From assembly GCA_902826835.1 (NCBI GenBank), contig CADEGH010000003.1, positions 114,021 to 178,020 on the forward strand: DNA of 64,000 nucleotides, read 5' to 3'. A program made the position numbers and the translations under genes. Shown in pieces: positions 15,947-23,838 of the stretch. The stretch's first letter is position 1, and each line of letters begins with the position of its first letter. Origin of the DNA: an uncultured bacterium. Lineage in GTDB: Bacteria > Planctomycetota > GCA-002687715. Below the pieces are notes generated by a model. The model did not search any database and was not told the origin of the DNA. It was given only the letters and a program-made list of their open reading frames with translations.

Positions 15947-18124
15947 ATGCCATCGATTCTCGCCCGGATCGCCGTGCTCTTGCTTGCGACCCTTCCCCTC
16001 CTGGGCCAGGAAGCCCGCCGCGCCCTCACCTGGGCGCCCGATGGCGTGCACCTCGTCGACGCTTCCGGAAAGTGGCTCCTTCCCCCGGACCTGGCGCCGA
16101 CCGAGCCCAAGGAAGTGCCCGCGGAGGACAAGCCGAAGGAGCCCGCTGCAGCTAGCCCGCAGGCTCGCCTGACGGCAGCACTGAAGGAGGTGGCGGTCAC
16201 GCTGACTCGCGCTTCCTTCGAGCCGAAGTCGCGCGGCACGACCCTCCCTCGAACGCCTGGCTACACCCCGGCGGCCATGGTGTCTGCGGGAGGCCATTCC
16301 GGCATCGCCTGGGCAGGCGAAGACCTGTGGGCCTGGATCGAGGGCAGCGCACCGAAAAAAATTCGCACCGGCGTGAAGGAGCTTCGGCACCTCGACCTGA
16401 ATCCGGATGGCAGCGCCGCTTCCTACCTGATCGAGCACAACCTGTACTGGGCGGATCTCGCGACCGGAAAGGAGACGGCGCTATCCACCGATGCCAGCGA
16501 ACAGATGTTCATCGGCGAGCTCGACTGGGTCTACCAGGAGGAGGTCTACGGGCGATCGAACTTCCGTGGGTCCTGGTGGTCACCTTCGAGCACACACCTC
16601 GCGTACCTGCGGATCGATGAATCCGAGGTCGCGGAATTCGTTCTGGTGGATCCCACGTCCCAACGCGGCCGCGTCGAACGTCTGCGGTACCCGAAAGCGG
16701 GGGACGGAAACCCCAAGGCGACGCTGCACATCGCCAGCCGCAAGAGCGGCAAGAACACCGCCGTGGATCTGTCTCGCTACCGTGCCGAAGACCAAATCCT
16801 GATCGTGCGGGTGGGCTTCGACCAGAAAGGCGGCCGAGCCGTCTTCATGATCCAAGATCGCGAGCAGACTTGGCTCGACCTCGTGGCCGCCGACCCCGAA
16901 ACCGGCGCGATCCAGGTGTTGATCCAGGAGAAATCCCGAGCCTGGGTGAACGTCCTCGCCGATCCGCGCTGGCTCGCCGACGGGTCCTTCCTGTGGGAGA
17001 GCGAGCGCACCGGGTACAAACACCTCTATCACTACGAAGCGGACGGAAAGCTGCGCACTGCCATAACCCAGGGTGAATGGCAGGTCAAAGACATCCTCGA
17101 GATCAGAGAGAAGGAGCAGGAGATCCTCTTCAAAGCGACGGCCGACGGAGCCATCAACGACAACACCTACCGGGTGGGACTGAATGGAGAGGGCTTGGTG
17201 CGCTTGACGAAGGGGCCCGGGAGAAATTCGGTCACCTGGAACGGGGACCGGAGCTTCTATTTGTGCGCCAGCCAAAGCCTGACCGAGGCGCCCCGCCAGT
17301 GGCTTTGCAAGGCCGATGGGACCGTCGTCCGCGACTTCGGGGAGATCCAGGGCCGTCGCCCCCGCGCCGAGACCGGCGGCGCCAAGACCGAACTCCTGAC
17401 GATCCCGGCTCGGGACGGCTACCCACTCGATGCCATCGTAGTTCAGCCAGGCCCCGCCACTCCCGACAAGAAGTGGCCCATCTTCATCGAAACTTACTCG
17501 GGTCCGGATGCTCCGACGGTCGCGAATCGTCCGGGTGCTGACGGCGGGGCTGGCCGCTACTCCGAGGCGGGGATTTTGTGGCTCGCGGTCAACGTACGCT
17601 CCGCCTCGGGACGAGGGCAGTGCCACACGGATCGCTGCTATCTCCAATTCGGCGTGCAGGAACTGAAGGACCTGGAAGACGCCGTCGACTTCGTGGTCAA
17701 AGAACGCGGCGGTGATCCCGCGAGGGTCGGCATCACCGGCTTCAGCTACGGCGGCTTCATGGCCGCCTACGCGCTGACGCACAGCAAGAAGTTCTCACTC
17801 GGGATCGCCGGCGGCGGTGTGTACGACTGGAAGCTCTACGACACCATCTACACCGAGCGCTACATGAAGACCCCCGCGAACAACGCCGAGGGGTACGAAA
17901 AGTCGAGTTGCGTGGCGGCCGCCAAAGACCTGCACGGCCACCTGCTGATGATCCACGGCGGCATGGACGACAACGTGCACGCGCAAAATCTCTACCAGTT
18001 CGCCGATGCGCTGCAGCGCGCCAATCGCAGCTTCGAGATGATGGTGTACCCGCGCGCGCGCCACGGGATCGGTACCCGCCACTATCAAGACTTGGTGTGG
18101 CGCACGGTCAAAGAAAAGCTCTGA
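15947..18124 (+). CDS. DPP-IV-like prolyl oligopeptidase family S9B peptidase
   Basis: 725 residues. A signal peptide (RIAVLLLATLPLLGQ) is followed by a low-complexity Pro/Glu/Lys segment. The eight-bladed propeller of DPP-IV type spans about 90-480, with the DPP-IV signature WVYQEEVYGR. The alpha/beta hydrolase domain has the triad Ser600 (GFSYGG), Asp674 (GGMDDNVHAQN) and His706 (RARHGIG). It cleaves dipeptides, typically after Pro or Ala, from peptide N-termini and probably acts outside the cytoplasmic membrane. All catalytic residues are present. A GAGG site lies 8 nt before the ATG. A second, different paralogue lies at 55855. Confidence 0.93.
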   Translation: MPSILARIAVLLLATLPLLGQEARRALTWAPDGVHLVDASGKWLLPPDLAPTEPKEVPAEDKPKEPAAASPQARLTAALKEVAVTLTRASFEPKSRGTTLPRTPGYTPAAMVSAGGHSGIAWAGEDLWAWIEGSAPKKIRTGVKELRHLDLNPDGSAASYLIEHNLYWADLATGKETALSTDASEQMFIGELDWVYQEEVYGRSNFRGSWWSPSSTHLAYLRIDESEVAEFVLVDPTSQRGRVERLRYPKAGDGNPKATLHIASRKSGKNTAVDLSRYRAEDQILIVRVGFDQKGGRAVFMIQDREQTWLDLVAADPETGAIQVLIQEKSRAWVNVLADPRWLADGSFLWESERTGYKHLYHYEADGKLRTAITQGEWQVKDILEIREKEQEILFKATADGAINDNTYRVGLNGEGLVRLTKGPGRNSVTWNGDRSFYLCASQSLTEAPRQWLCKADGTVVRDFGEIQGRRPRAETGGAKTELLTIPARDGYPLDAIVVQPGPATPDKKWPIFIETYSGPDAPTVANRPGADGGAGRYSEAGILWLAVNVRSASGRGQCHTDRCYLQFGVQELKDLEDAVDFVVKERGGDPARVGITGFSYGGFMAAYALTHSKKFSLGIAGGGVYDWKLYDTIYTERYMKTPANNAEGYEKSSCVAAAKDLHGHLLMIHGGMDDNVHAQNLYQFADALQRANRSFEMMVYPRARHGIGTRHYQDLVWRTVKEKL

Positions 18125-18187
18125 GCCGACGCACGAGTGGCCTCTCACCCGCGCCCGGCTCCGTCTCGACCGGGGCGCCGGGTCGGG

Positions 18188-18553
18188 TCAGCTCGGGTCG
18201 CGGTGCACCGTGGTCGGGGCAAAGCCCGGGCGGCAGATCGCCACGTACTCGGCGCCGCCGGGATGCGGGGAAGAGTAACGAACCCACTCCCCCGCCTCGA
18301 CGATGATCGCCTGGTTGGCGGACACTTCGTAAGTGGCGCCGCGGGTCTCCACTCGGAGGCAGCCTGCCAACACGAGCGTGTACTCGTCGAATTCCGGCCG
18401 CTGGCCGGGTTCGACCCACCCCGCCGGGCTCCGCATCCTTGCCACACTGACGGCGGAGGTCGCGCTATTTACGCGGCCGACGAACTCCTCGATCAGTTTC
18501 GGCTTGTTGCCGGCCGCTTCGATGACGGTGGGGCGCTGGATGTGCTGGGCCAT
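18188..18553 (-). CDS. cupin-domain protein (EutQ-like)
   Basis: 121 residues, a single cupin barrel. Recognisable parts are GQRPEFDEYTLVLAGCLRVE (first cupin motif, Glu retained) and NQAIIVEAGEWVRYSSP (second motif). It resembles EutQ-like small cupins of unknown ligand. No signal peptide, so cytoplasmic. Its stop lies 63 bp from the convergent DPP-IV gene, and its start is 1 bp from the stop of the upstream secreted-protein gene on the same strand. Confidence 0.8.
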   Translation of the reverse strand: MAQHIQRPTVIEAAGNKPKLIEEFVGRVNSATSAVSVARMRSPAGWVEPGQRPEFDEYTLVLAGCLRVETRGATYEVSANQAIIVEAGEWVRYSSPHPGGAEYVAICRPGFAPTTVHRDPS

Positions 18554-18554
18554 G

Positions 18555-20360
18555 TCAGTTCAGTTGGAAGGAAATCGGACTCGACAAGCGGCTCGTAGCC
18601 AGGTCGATCGCCTGGAAGACGATGAGGGGCGGGGGATTGTAGGGCGCGGTGCCGAAGGGCACGATCGAGGTCAAATCGAGGGAGAAACAGCCGTCGCCGT
18701 TCGCGGCGTTGTTGATCGGGTCGACCCACATCGACACCGGATTGTTGCCGGCGTTGAAGATCGGCTGCACCACCGGGACTTGGCAGAACAAGTTGAACGG
18801 AGGAGTGGTGGGAGCGATCAGACACCCACCGGTCGCGATGCCGAGGACATCGACGTAGAGGTCCGGGTAGCCGAACACGAACGGAGTGACGCTCCATCGC
18901 TCCACGTAGCCCCCGGCGGGCACGAAGTAGATCCCCCCGAACACCGCCAATTGCGTGTTCGGAGCGGCATTGGAGACGTAACAAGTGATGATGCCGTTCC
19001 AGGTCGCGCCGTTCGCACCGAGGAGACCGGTGGTCGGGAACGAGTCCAGGTGCAGCGGTCGCGCATTGACTGGATCGAACGAGGGGTTGTGCTCGATGAC
19101 ATCCAGCGCATCGATGGGACCCGACCAAAACCCGGTGTTGAAAGACCAGTCAGAGTACCCCAAGGCACGCGGGTTATTCATCGTCACTCCGTTGATGGTG
19201 GCGAAAGCGCCTCCCCCGGAGGTGGTGTAGAGACCGGCCGCGGAGAGGTTCTGCGGTGCCGACACCGCTCCCCCCGAGTTGTCCACATTGAACAGGAGAT
19301 TCGGAAACACGAAGGTGGAGGTCGCTCCCAGTCCGAGGCCGCCCGCCGGATCGATGTCCAACGAGTAGACATTGACGGGATTGACGGTAAGCGAGCCACT
19401 TCCGTTCAAGAGGAAGGCGTTGTTCACCATCGCCAGCACGTCCGCGGCGGGCAGCACGCGTTCAGCAAACCCCGACAAAGGCAAGGTCACGCGGTTGTAT
19501 TGGCTCGGGTCGGGAGTGTAAGCGCTGCCGGGGATTCGGATGATGTCCCCGCGGGTGATCGTGGTCACTACCGCCGGGGCACCCGCCGCCAAACGAACCT
19601 GCGCGTTGGCAATACCTGCAGTTCCGTCGAAACTCACGTAGATGTCGCCGGTGGATTCATCCACACAAAAGGCATCGACGTCGATGGTGGAATTGGGCGC
19701 CGGAAGTCCGAGGAGCACCACCCAGTCCGCTTCTCGGATGAAGAAGATCGGAGCCTGCCGCATCGAGGGCGCCGGGTAGACATTGGCAGCGGCCGGGAGG
19801 AGCACCATGTCGGCCTCGGTGATCGTCACGCCGAGGAAGCCGCCCCCATTGCCGACAAACGCCGAGTCACTGAACGGCGAGATGAACATCTCGTGGATGT
19901 TGTTGGGGCGACCGAACCCCGGAGTCGGGATCCAGAGGGCGTCCACCCCACTGAAGCTGTTCGACTCGTCGGGGATCCCGTCCCCGTCGAGATCGCCGAT
20001 GATCAGGTTCATCTGGGGAAAGTTCACGACCTCGACGTAGTCGGTCGTCATGCTGCCCGGCATCGGATTGCCGGGCGGCAGCGTGGGAGAGATGAACGGC
20101 ACGGTCACGTTCGGAACGCCCGGCTGGACATAGGAGATGCCCGGGCTGTTCGCGGTCGCGGATTCCACCGCGAACGAGGTCCCGAATTGGCCGAGGTTCG
20201 CGGGGTTACAGGGAGCCGTGAGGCTTCCCAAGAAGCCCGCTCGACCGGAGGCCGGTGCCTCGGTGAATCGGGTCGAGAAGTAGACGGTCTGAGTCGACTG
20301 GGCCGCCGCCGCCCCGACCAAGAGCACGAGAGCGGCCGGGGTGAACTTCATCCAGATCAT
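18555..20360 (-). CDS. large secreted protein of unknown function
   Basis: 601 residues. A signal peptide (FTPAALVLLVGAAAAQ) is followed by a beta-rich, Asn/Gly/Pro/Thr-rich body with no catalytic motif that I recognise. Segments such as DLDGDGIPDESNSF look like a thrombospondin/dockerin-type Ca loop, and INNAANGDGCFSLDL resembles the C-terminal domain common to secreted planctomycete proteins. The start at 20360 has GGAGG with 7 nt spacing. It may be co-transcribed with the cupin gene that follows 1 bp later. Confidence 0.75.
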   Translation of the reverse strand: MIWMKFTPAALVLLVGAAAAQSTQTVYFSTRFTEAPASGRAGFLGSLTAPCNPANLGQFGTSFAVESATANSPGISYVQPGVPNVTVPFISPTLPPGNPMPGSMTTDYVEVVNFPQMNLIIGDLDGDGIPDESNSFSGVDALWIPTPGFGRPNNIHEMFISPFSDSAFVGNGGGFLGVTITEADMVLLPAAANVYPAPSMRQAPIFFIREADWVVLLGLPAPNSTIDVDAFCVDESTGDIYVSFDGTAGIANAQVRLAAGAPAVVTTITRGDIIRIPGSAYTPDPSQYNRVTLPLSGFAERVLPAADVLAMVNNAFLLNGSGSLTVNPVNVYSLDIDPAGGLGLGATSTFVFPNLLFNVDNSGGAVSAPQNLSAAGLYTTSGGGAFATINGVTMNNPRALGYSDWSFNTGFWSGPIDALDVIEHNPSFDPVNARPLHLDSFPTTGLLGANGATWNGIITCYVSNAAPNTQLAVFGGIYFVPAGGYVERWSVTPFVFGYPDLYVDVLGIATGGCLIAPTTPPFNLFCQVPVVQPIFNAGNNPVSMWVDPINNAANGDGCFSLDLTSIVPFGTAPYNPPPLIVFQAIDLATSRLSSPISFQLN

Positions 20361-20483
20361 GGCAAATCCTCCGGGTCAAGGGGCCAAGTGAACGGGCGAC
20401 CCGTGGGCGGATCATAGGCCAGGCGGGTCAAGAATTCATGAACCCCGGCCCAATTCGGCGCCTCGGAAAAAACCGTATCCTCA

Positions 20484-21134
20484 TCACAGGCCGGCGAGGA
20501 CGGCGAAGCCGCTCAAGGCGCAGCTCGCACCCGCGACCCACATAGCATTGCGTTCCATCCAGTGCGCACGCGCGCGGCTGATTCCCATCGCCAAAACCAA
20601 GGTCGCCACGAGCATGGTCGCCATGGTGGCGGCAGTAAACACGAAAGTGATGGGCCAAATCGCGCGCTCGCCGTGAGTCGCCGCCGCCAGAACGCAGTTC
20701 GGAATGAGCCACTCGCATGGGCCGAGTACGAACACGATGAAGAGCCCCCAGAACAGCTTGGGCCGACTCGGTGCGCCGGTGGTCTCTAGGGCGGGGTGGG
20801 CATGGTTGCGGCGACGAATCCCCCGCGCGATCAGCCAACCGCCAAACCCAATGAGGATCCAGGCGGCGAGGTCCTTCCGCCACTCCTGCACCCCGTCCAT
20901 TGCGGTCGCCTCGCGACCCAGCCAAACTGCCGCCAACGCAAGCGCGAGGCTGGAGAGGCAGTGGCCCAGACCACAAACCAAGACCAGGGCGGAGAGCCGG
21001 CGCAGCGAGAACTTCCCGGCTTTAGCCATTGCGACGAAGGGGACGTAGTGGTCCGGACCGGCCAGGGTGTGAAGGGAACCGACTAGGGCCGCTTGCGCAA
21101 CCAGCGCGGAGAGAGGGAGAGTTTCCATGGGCAT
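20484..21134 (-). CDS. UreH/NiCoT-like integral membrane transporter
   Basis: 216 residues with about six hydrophobic helices. The motif HTLAGPDHYVPF in the first helix matches the HALTGPDH signature of UreH-like nickel/cobalt transporter relatives, and LGPCEWLIPNCVLAA near residue 145 is the companion motif of that group. A Ni2+/Co2+ or related cation transport role is inferred, not shown. A His-containing cytoplasmic loop (RRRNHAHP) would fit metal sensing. I chose ATG 21134 since upstream sequence is non-coding in character; 21128 is an equally possible Met. The nearby icmF needs cobalamin, so cobalt import is possible but speculative. Confidence 0.75.
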   Translation of the reverse strand: MPMETLPLSALVAQAALVGSLHTLAGPDHYVPFVAMAKAGKFSLRRLSALVLVCGLGHCLSSLALALAAVWLGREATAMDGVQEWRKDLAAWILIGFGGWLIARGIRRRNHAHPALETTGAPSRPKLFWGLFIVFVLGPCEWLIPNCVLAAATHGERAIWPITFVFTAATMATMLVATLVLAMGISRARAHWMERNAMWVAGASCALSGFAVLAGL

Positions 21135-21231
21135 GGGCGTCTTGTTCCCGAACTTAGCCGACCGCCATCCTACGGGCACGAGGTCGGCTGTCCGGCAGAC
21201 GTCCAAAGAAGGACACGCGGGGCCCAGACCT

Positions 21232-21247
21232 GTCCCCAAGCGGGGAC
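21232..21247. repeat. perfect inverted repeat upstream of the sigma-54-type promoter
   Basis: GTCCCC-AAGC-GGGGAC is a 6-bp perfect palindrome centred 72 bp upstream of the -24 element. It could be an activator-binding site for the downstream promoter or a short hairpin. No T-run follows. Confidence 0.3.
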
Positions 21248-21308
21248 GATCGGCGGGGGTAACCAGGGGAGCCACTCGGAATTTGGCTGAAAAAGCGCGA
21301 CTGCGGCC

Positions 21309-21324
21309 TTGGCATGGGGCTTGC
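21309..21324 (+). promoter_or_regulatory. sigma-54-type (-24/-12) promoter
   Basis: TTGGCATGGGGCTTGC has the invariant GG (21311-21312) and GC (21323-21324) separated by exactly 10 bp. It differs from the consensus TTGGCACG-N4-TTGC only at the seventh base (T for C). Transcription would begin near 21336 and give a leader of about 88 nt before the Tyr-rich protein gene at 21424. Sigma-54 requires an enhancer-binding activator; none is encoded in this window. Confidence 0.6.
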
Positions 21325-21423
21325 GAATAGGAGAGCCAATCCGGTCGCGGGATCGATAGGCCAGCCCTCGAATCGAGGGTGAGCCAACCGACTCCCGCTC
21401 CTCTCCCGGAAGGAGAACTTGTC

Positions 21424-21738
21424 ATGAGAGCCCATTCCAAATTCCTGTCTTTCGGTCTTGCCCTCGGGTTGGTGATGGCCCTTTCCGGCTCCGTCTCGGC
21501 CCAGTGGTTTTCCGGGCACTACAGCTCGGGAGGATCGAGCTTCGGCATCAGCGTCGGCGGTTGTGCGCCCAGCTACAGCTACCCCGTGTACAGCTATCCT
21601 TCCTACGGGCCGACTTACTACGCGCCTTCGTACTACGCCCCGACCTACTGTGCCCCGACCTATCCGGTGTACTCCGGCTGCGGTCCGAGCTACGGACACC
21701 GGACGTACTACCGCAGCTCGCGCTCCTGCGGTTACTGA
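21424..21738 (+). CDS. small Tyr-rich secreted protein
   Basis: 104 residues. A clear signal peptide (FGLALGLVMALSGSVSAQ) precedes a mature part dominated by Tyr, Pro, Ser and Gly, with short tandem repeats of the APTY/APSY type and several Cys (GGCAP, TYCAP, SGCGP, RSCGY). Such proteins in planctomycetes are probably surface or wall material, possibly cross-linked through Tyr or Cys; this is inference. AGGAG lies 7 nt before the ATG at 21424. It stands alone behind a sigma-54-type promoter, so expression is probably conditional and high. Confidence 0.75.
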   Translation: MRAHSKFLSFGLALGLVMALSGSVSAQWFSGHYSSGGSSFGISVGGCAPSYSYPVYSYPSYGPTYYAPSYYAPTYCAPTYPVYSGCGPSYGHRTYYRSSRSCGY

Positions 21739-21895
21739 TCACGGCGTAGAGGCGGGGTCGGTCTCCCTTCGCCCGAGCTGACCCCGCACTCAGCCTCGCC
21801 TCGCCTCGCCCCCAGGGCTGATTCGTCCCCGCCTCGGGATCAAGCGCGCGCGGCGCGGGCCACACGCGCGCCGGCTGCCGATAAGATGGCACCCT

Positions 21896-23020
21896 ATGGC
21901 GAGGCGCGACTGGCGACGCTGGCTTCCTCCGCTCGCGGTCTACACCGGCCTCGGCGTTTTCACCGCGACGGAAATTCTGCTCCTCCTCCTTCGGACGGAG
22001 ACCAAGCCGCCGCCGATCTTGAACCTCATCGTCACCGAGACGGTGCACTGGTACGTCTGGGGTGGGTTGTCCACGATCATCGGGTGGCTCGTGGGCAGGT
22101 TTCCGTTCCGGCCGGGGGAACGGTGGATCAGCGCGATCGTCCATTTGCTCGCGAGTGCCGCGCTCGCCGCCCTCCACCTCGCGATTTACATCCAGATCAC
22201 CCAACACATCCCCGGACGTTGGTACAGCGACCAGCCGGTCATCGACTTCAAGAAGGCCTGGAGCTACTTCTTCAGTGCCCGCTTCAACACGAACATGCTG
22301 ACGTACTTCGGCATCTTCGCGGTGATCCAGGCTCGCCTCTATTCCCGCCGACTCCGCGAGGAGGAGCTGGCCCGAAGCCGCCTCGCGACGCAACTCGCCA
22401 CCGCCCGGTTGGAAGCGCTGAAAATGCAGCTCCACCCGCACTTCCTGTTCAACACCCTGAACGCGATTTCCGCGCTGGTTCACCAGGATCCGAGCGCGGC
22501 CGAGCGCATGATCCTCCGGCTCTCGGACCTTCTCCGCCAGGCGCTCGCGGAAGCCAGCACGCAGGAAGTACCCCTGAAAAAAGAGGTGGATTTTCTCTCC
22601 ACCTATCTGGAAATCGAACAAGTCCGCTTCGGCGAGCGTCTCAGAGTCGCCATGGACATCGATCCCGAGGCCTGGGACGCACTCGTGCCCAACCTCCTGC
22701 TGCAACCGCTGGTCGAAAACGCCATCCGGCACGGCATCGCCCCGGTGGCCCGCGCCGGTTGCATCACCGTTTCCGCCCACCAGTTCGGCGCTGAACTCGA
22801 ACTCACGGTGGCCGATGACGGACGTGGTTTCCCGACTGGTGGCCCTCATCGCGAGGGGGTAGGCCTCGGCACCACCCGCGCCCGCCTGCGAGAGCTGTAC
22901 GGCAGTGCCCAAAGTTTGGACATAGAAAGTCCGGCAACCGGCGGCTCCTCGGTCCGTATTCGAATTCCCCTCCGCAAAGCCTCCCTGCCCGAACCGACCG
23001 TAGCCAGAGAGCCTGCATGA
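21896..23020 (+). CDS. LytS/YehU-type sensor histidine kinase
   Basis: 374 residues. Four hydrophobic helices occupy residues about 8-150 without a recognised ligand domain. The His_kinase box QLHPHFLFNTLNAI (phospho-acceptor His182) and a GHKL ATPase domain follow (PLVENAIRHG, VADDGRGFP, GLGTTRARL). It senses an unknown membrane or envelope signal and passes phosphate to the downstream regulator. The stop codon overlaps the regulator start by 4 bp (ATGA), so the two are translationally coupled. Confidence 0.92.
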   Translation: MARRDWRRWLPPLAVYTGLGVFTATEILLLLLRTETKPPPILNLIVTETVHWYVWGGLSTIIGWLVGRFPFRPGERWISAIVHLLASAALAALHLAIYIQITQHIPGRWYSDQPVIDFKKAWSYFFSARFNTNMLTYFGIFAVIQARLYSRRLREEELARSRLATQLATARLEALKMQLHPHFLFNTLNAISALVHQDPSAAERMILRLSDLLRQALAEASTQEVPLKKEVDFLSTYLEIEQVRFGERLRVAMDIDPEAWDALVPNLLLQPLVENAIRHGIAPVARAGCITVSAHQFGAELELTVADDGRGFPTGGPHREGVGLGTTRARLRELYGSAQSLDIESPATGGSSVRIRIPLRKASLPEPTVAREPA

Positions 23021-23796
23021 GTTTATTGAGAACCTTGATCGTGGACGACGAGCCCCTGGCCCGCCAGCGCCTCCGCCGCCTTCTCCAGAGCGAAACGGAG
23101 CTCGAGATCATCGGCGAGTGCGAAGACGGGAAGTCCGCGGTGACCTCCATCCTCGAAACGCGGCCCGACCTCGTCTTTTTGGATGTCCAAATGCCGGAAA
23201 TGGACGGATTCGCCGTCTTGCGGGAAGTCGGCACCCAAGCCAATCCGGCCGTGATCTTCACCACCGCTTACGAGGAGTACGCCCTCAAGGCCTTCGAGGT
23301 GCACGCCCTCGACTACCTGCTCAAGCCCTTCGATCAGCGCCGCCTGCAGTCGGCAGTGGCTCGTGCGAAGGACCGATCGAGCCACGGGCAGCAAGACGAC
23401 CTGCGCTCCCGGCTCGAAGCGGCGCTCAAAGACTTCGGGCAAGCCCCCAAGCCCAAGTATCAGGAGCGTCTCCTCGTCCGCCACCTCGGCCGTATCCACT
23501 TCGTCAAAGTCGAGGAAATCGGGTGGATCGAGGCCGCCGGCAACTACGTGCGCCTCCACGTCGGGGAAGACGAGCATCTCCTGCGCGAAACCATGCAGGG
23601 CATGGAGGCCCAGCTCGACCCGAAAATGTTCCTCCGGATTCATCGCTCCACCATGGTGAACATCGACCGCATCAAGGAACTCCAGCCGCTGTTCCACGGC
23701 GACTACGTGGTCATCCTGAAAGACGGCGGTCAGCAGCTCACCATGAGTCGTGGCTATCGGGACAAGGTCGAGGCGCGCCTCGGACCGCTCTCCTGA
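23017..23796 (+). CDS. LytTR-family response regulator
   Basis: 259 residues. The receiver domain (1-120) has acidic DDE near the N-terminus, the phospho-acceptor Asp56 (LVFLDVQMPEMDG) and Lys in the YLLKPF motif. The C-terminal LytTR DNA-binding domain spans about 150-255 (VEEIGWIEAAGNYVRLHV, FLRIHRSTMVNIDRI). LytTR regulators bind direct repeats upstream of exported-function genes. It pairs with the kinase immediately upstream. The likely target is not evident; the following membrane glycosyltransferase-like gene is on the same strand 42 bp away. Confidence 0.93.
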   Translation: MSLLRTLIVDDEPLARQRLRRLLQSETELEIIGECEDGKSAVTSILETRPDLVFLDVQMPEMDGFAVLREVGTQANPAVIFTTAYEEYALKAFEVHALDYLLKPFDQRRLQSAVARAKDRSSHGQQDDLRSRLEAALKDFGQAPKPKYQERLLVRHLGRIHFVKVEEIGWIEAAGNYVRLHVGEDEHLLRETMQGMEAQLDPKMFLRIHRSTMVNIDRIKELQPLFHGDYVVILKDGGQQLTMSRGYRDKVEARLGPLS

Positions 23797-23838
23797 CCGA
23801 GGAGCGCCGAGGCCAAGGTAGAGTCCCCGCTCTTCCCC

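Noticed and set aside
18150..18187. GC-rich hairpin between the DPP-IV and cupin genes as a terminator
   Set aside because: Stem of six pairs with a large loop and no T-run; not supportable.
18333..20417. Long open frame on the plus strand opposite the secreted protein
   Set aside because: High-GC antisense artefact: composition is Arg/Gly/His-rich, no domain, and the opposite strand has a signal peptide and ribosome site.
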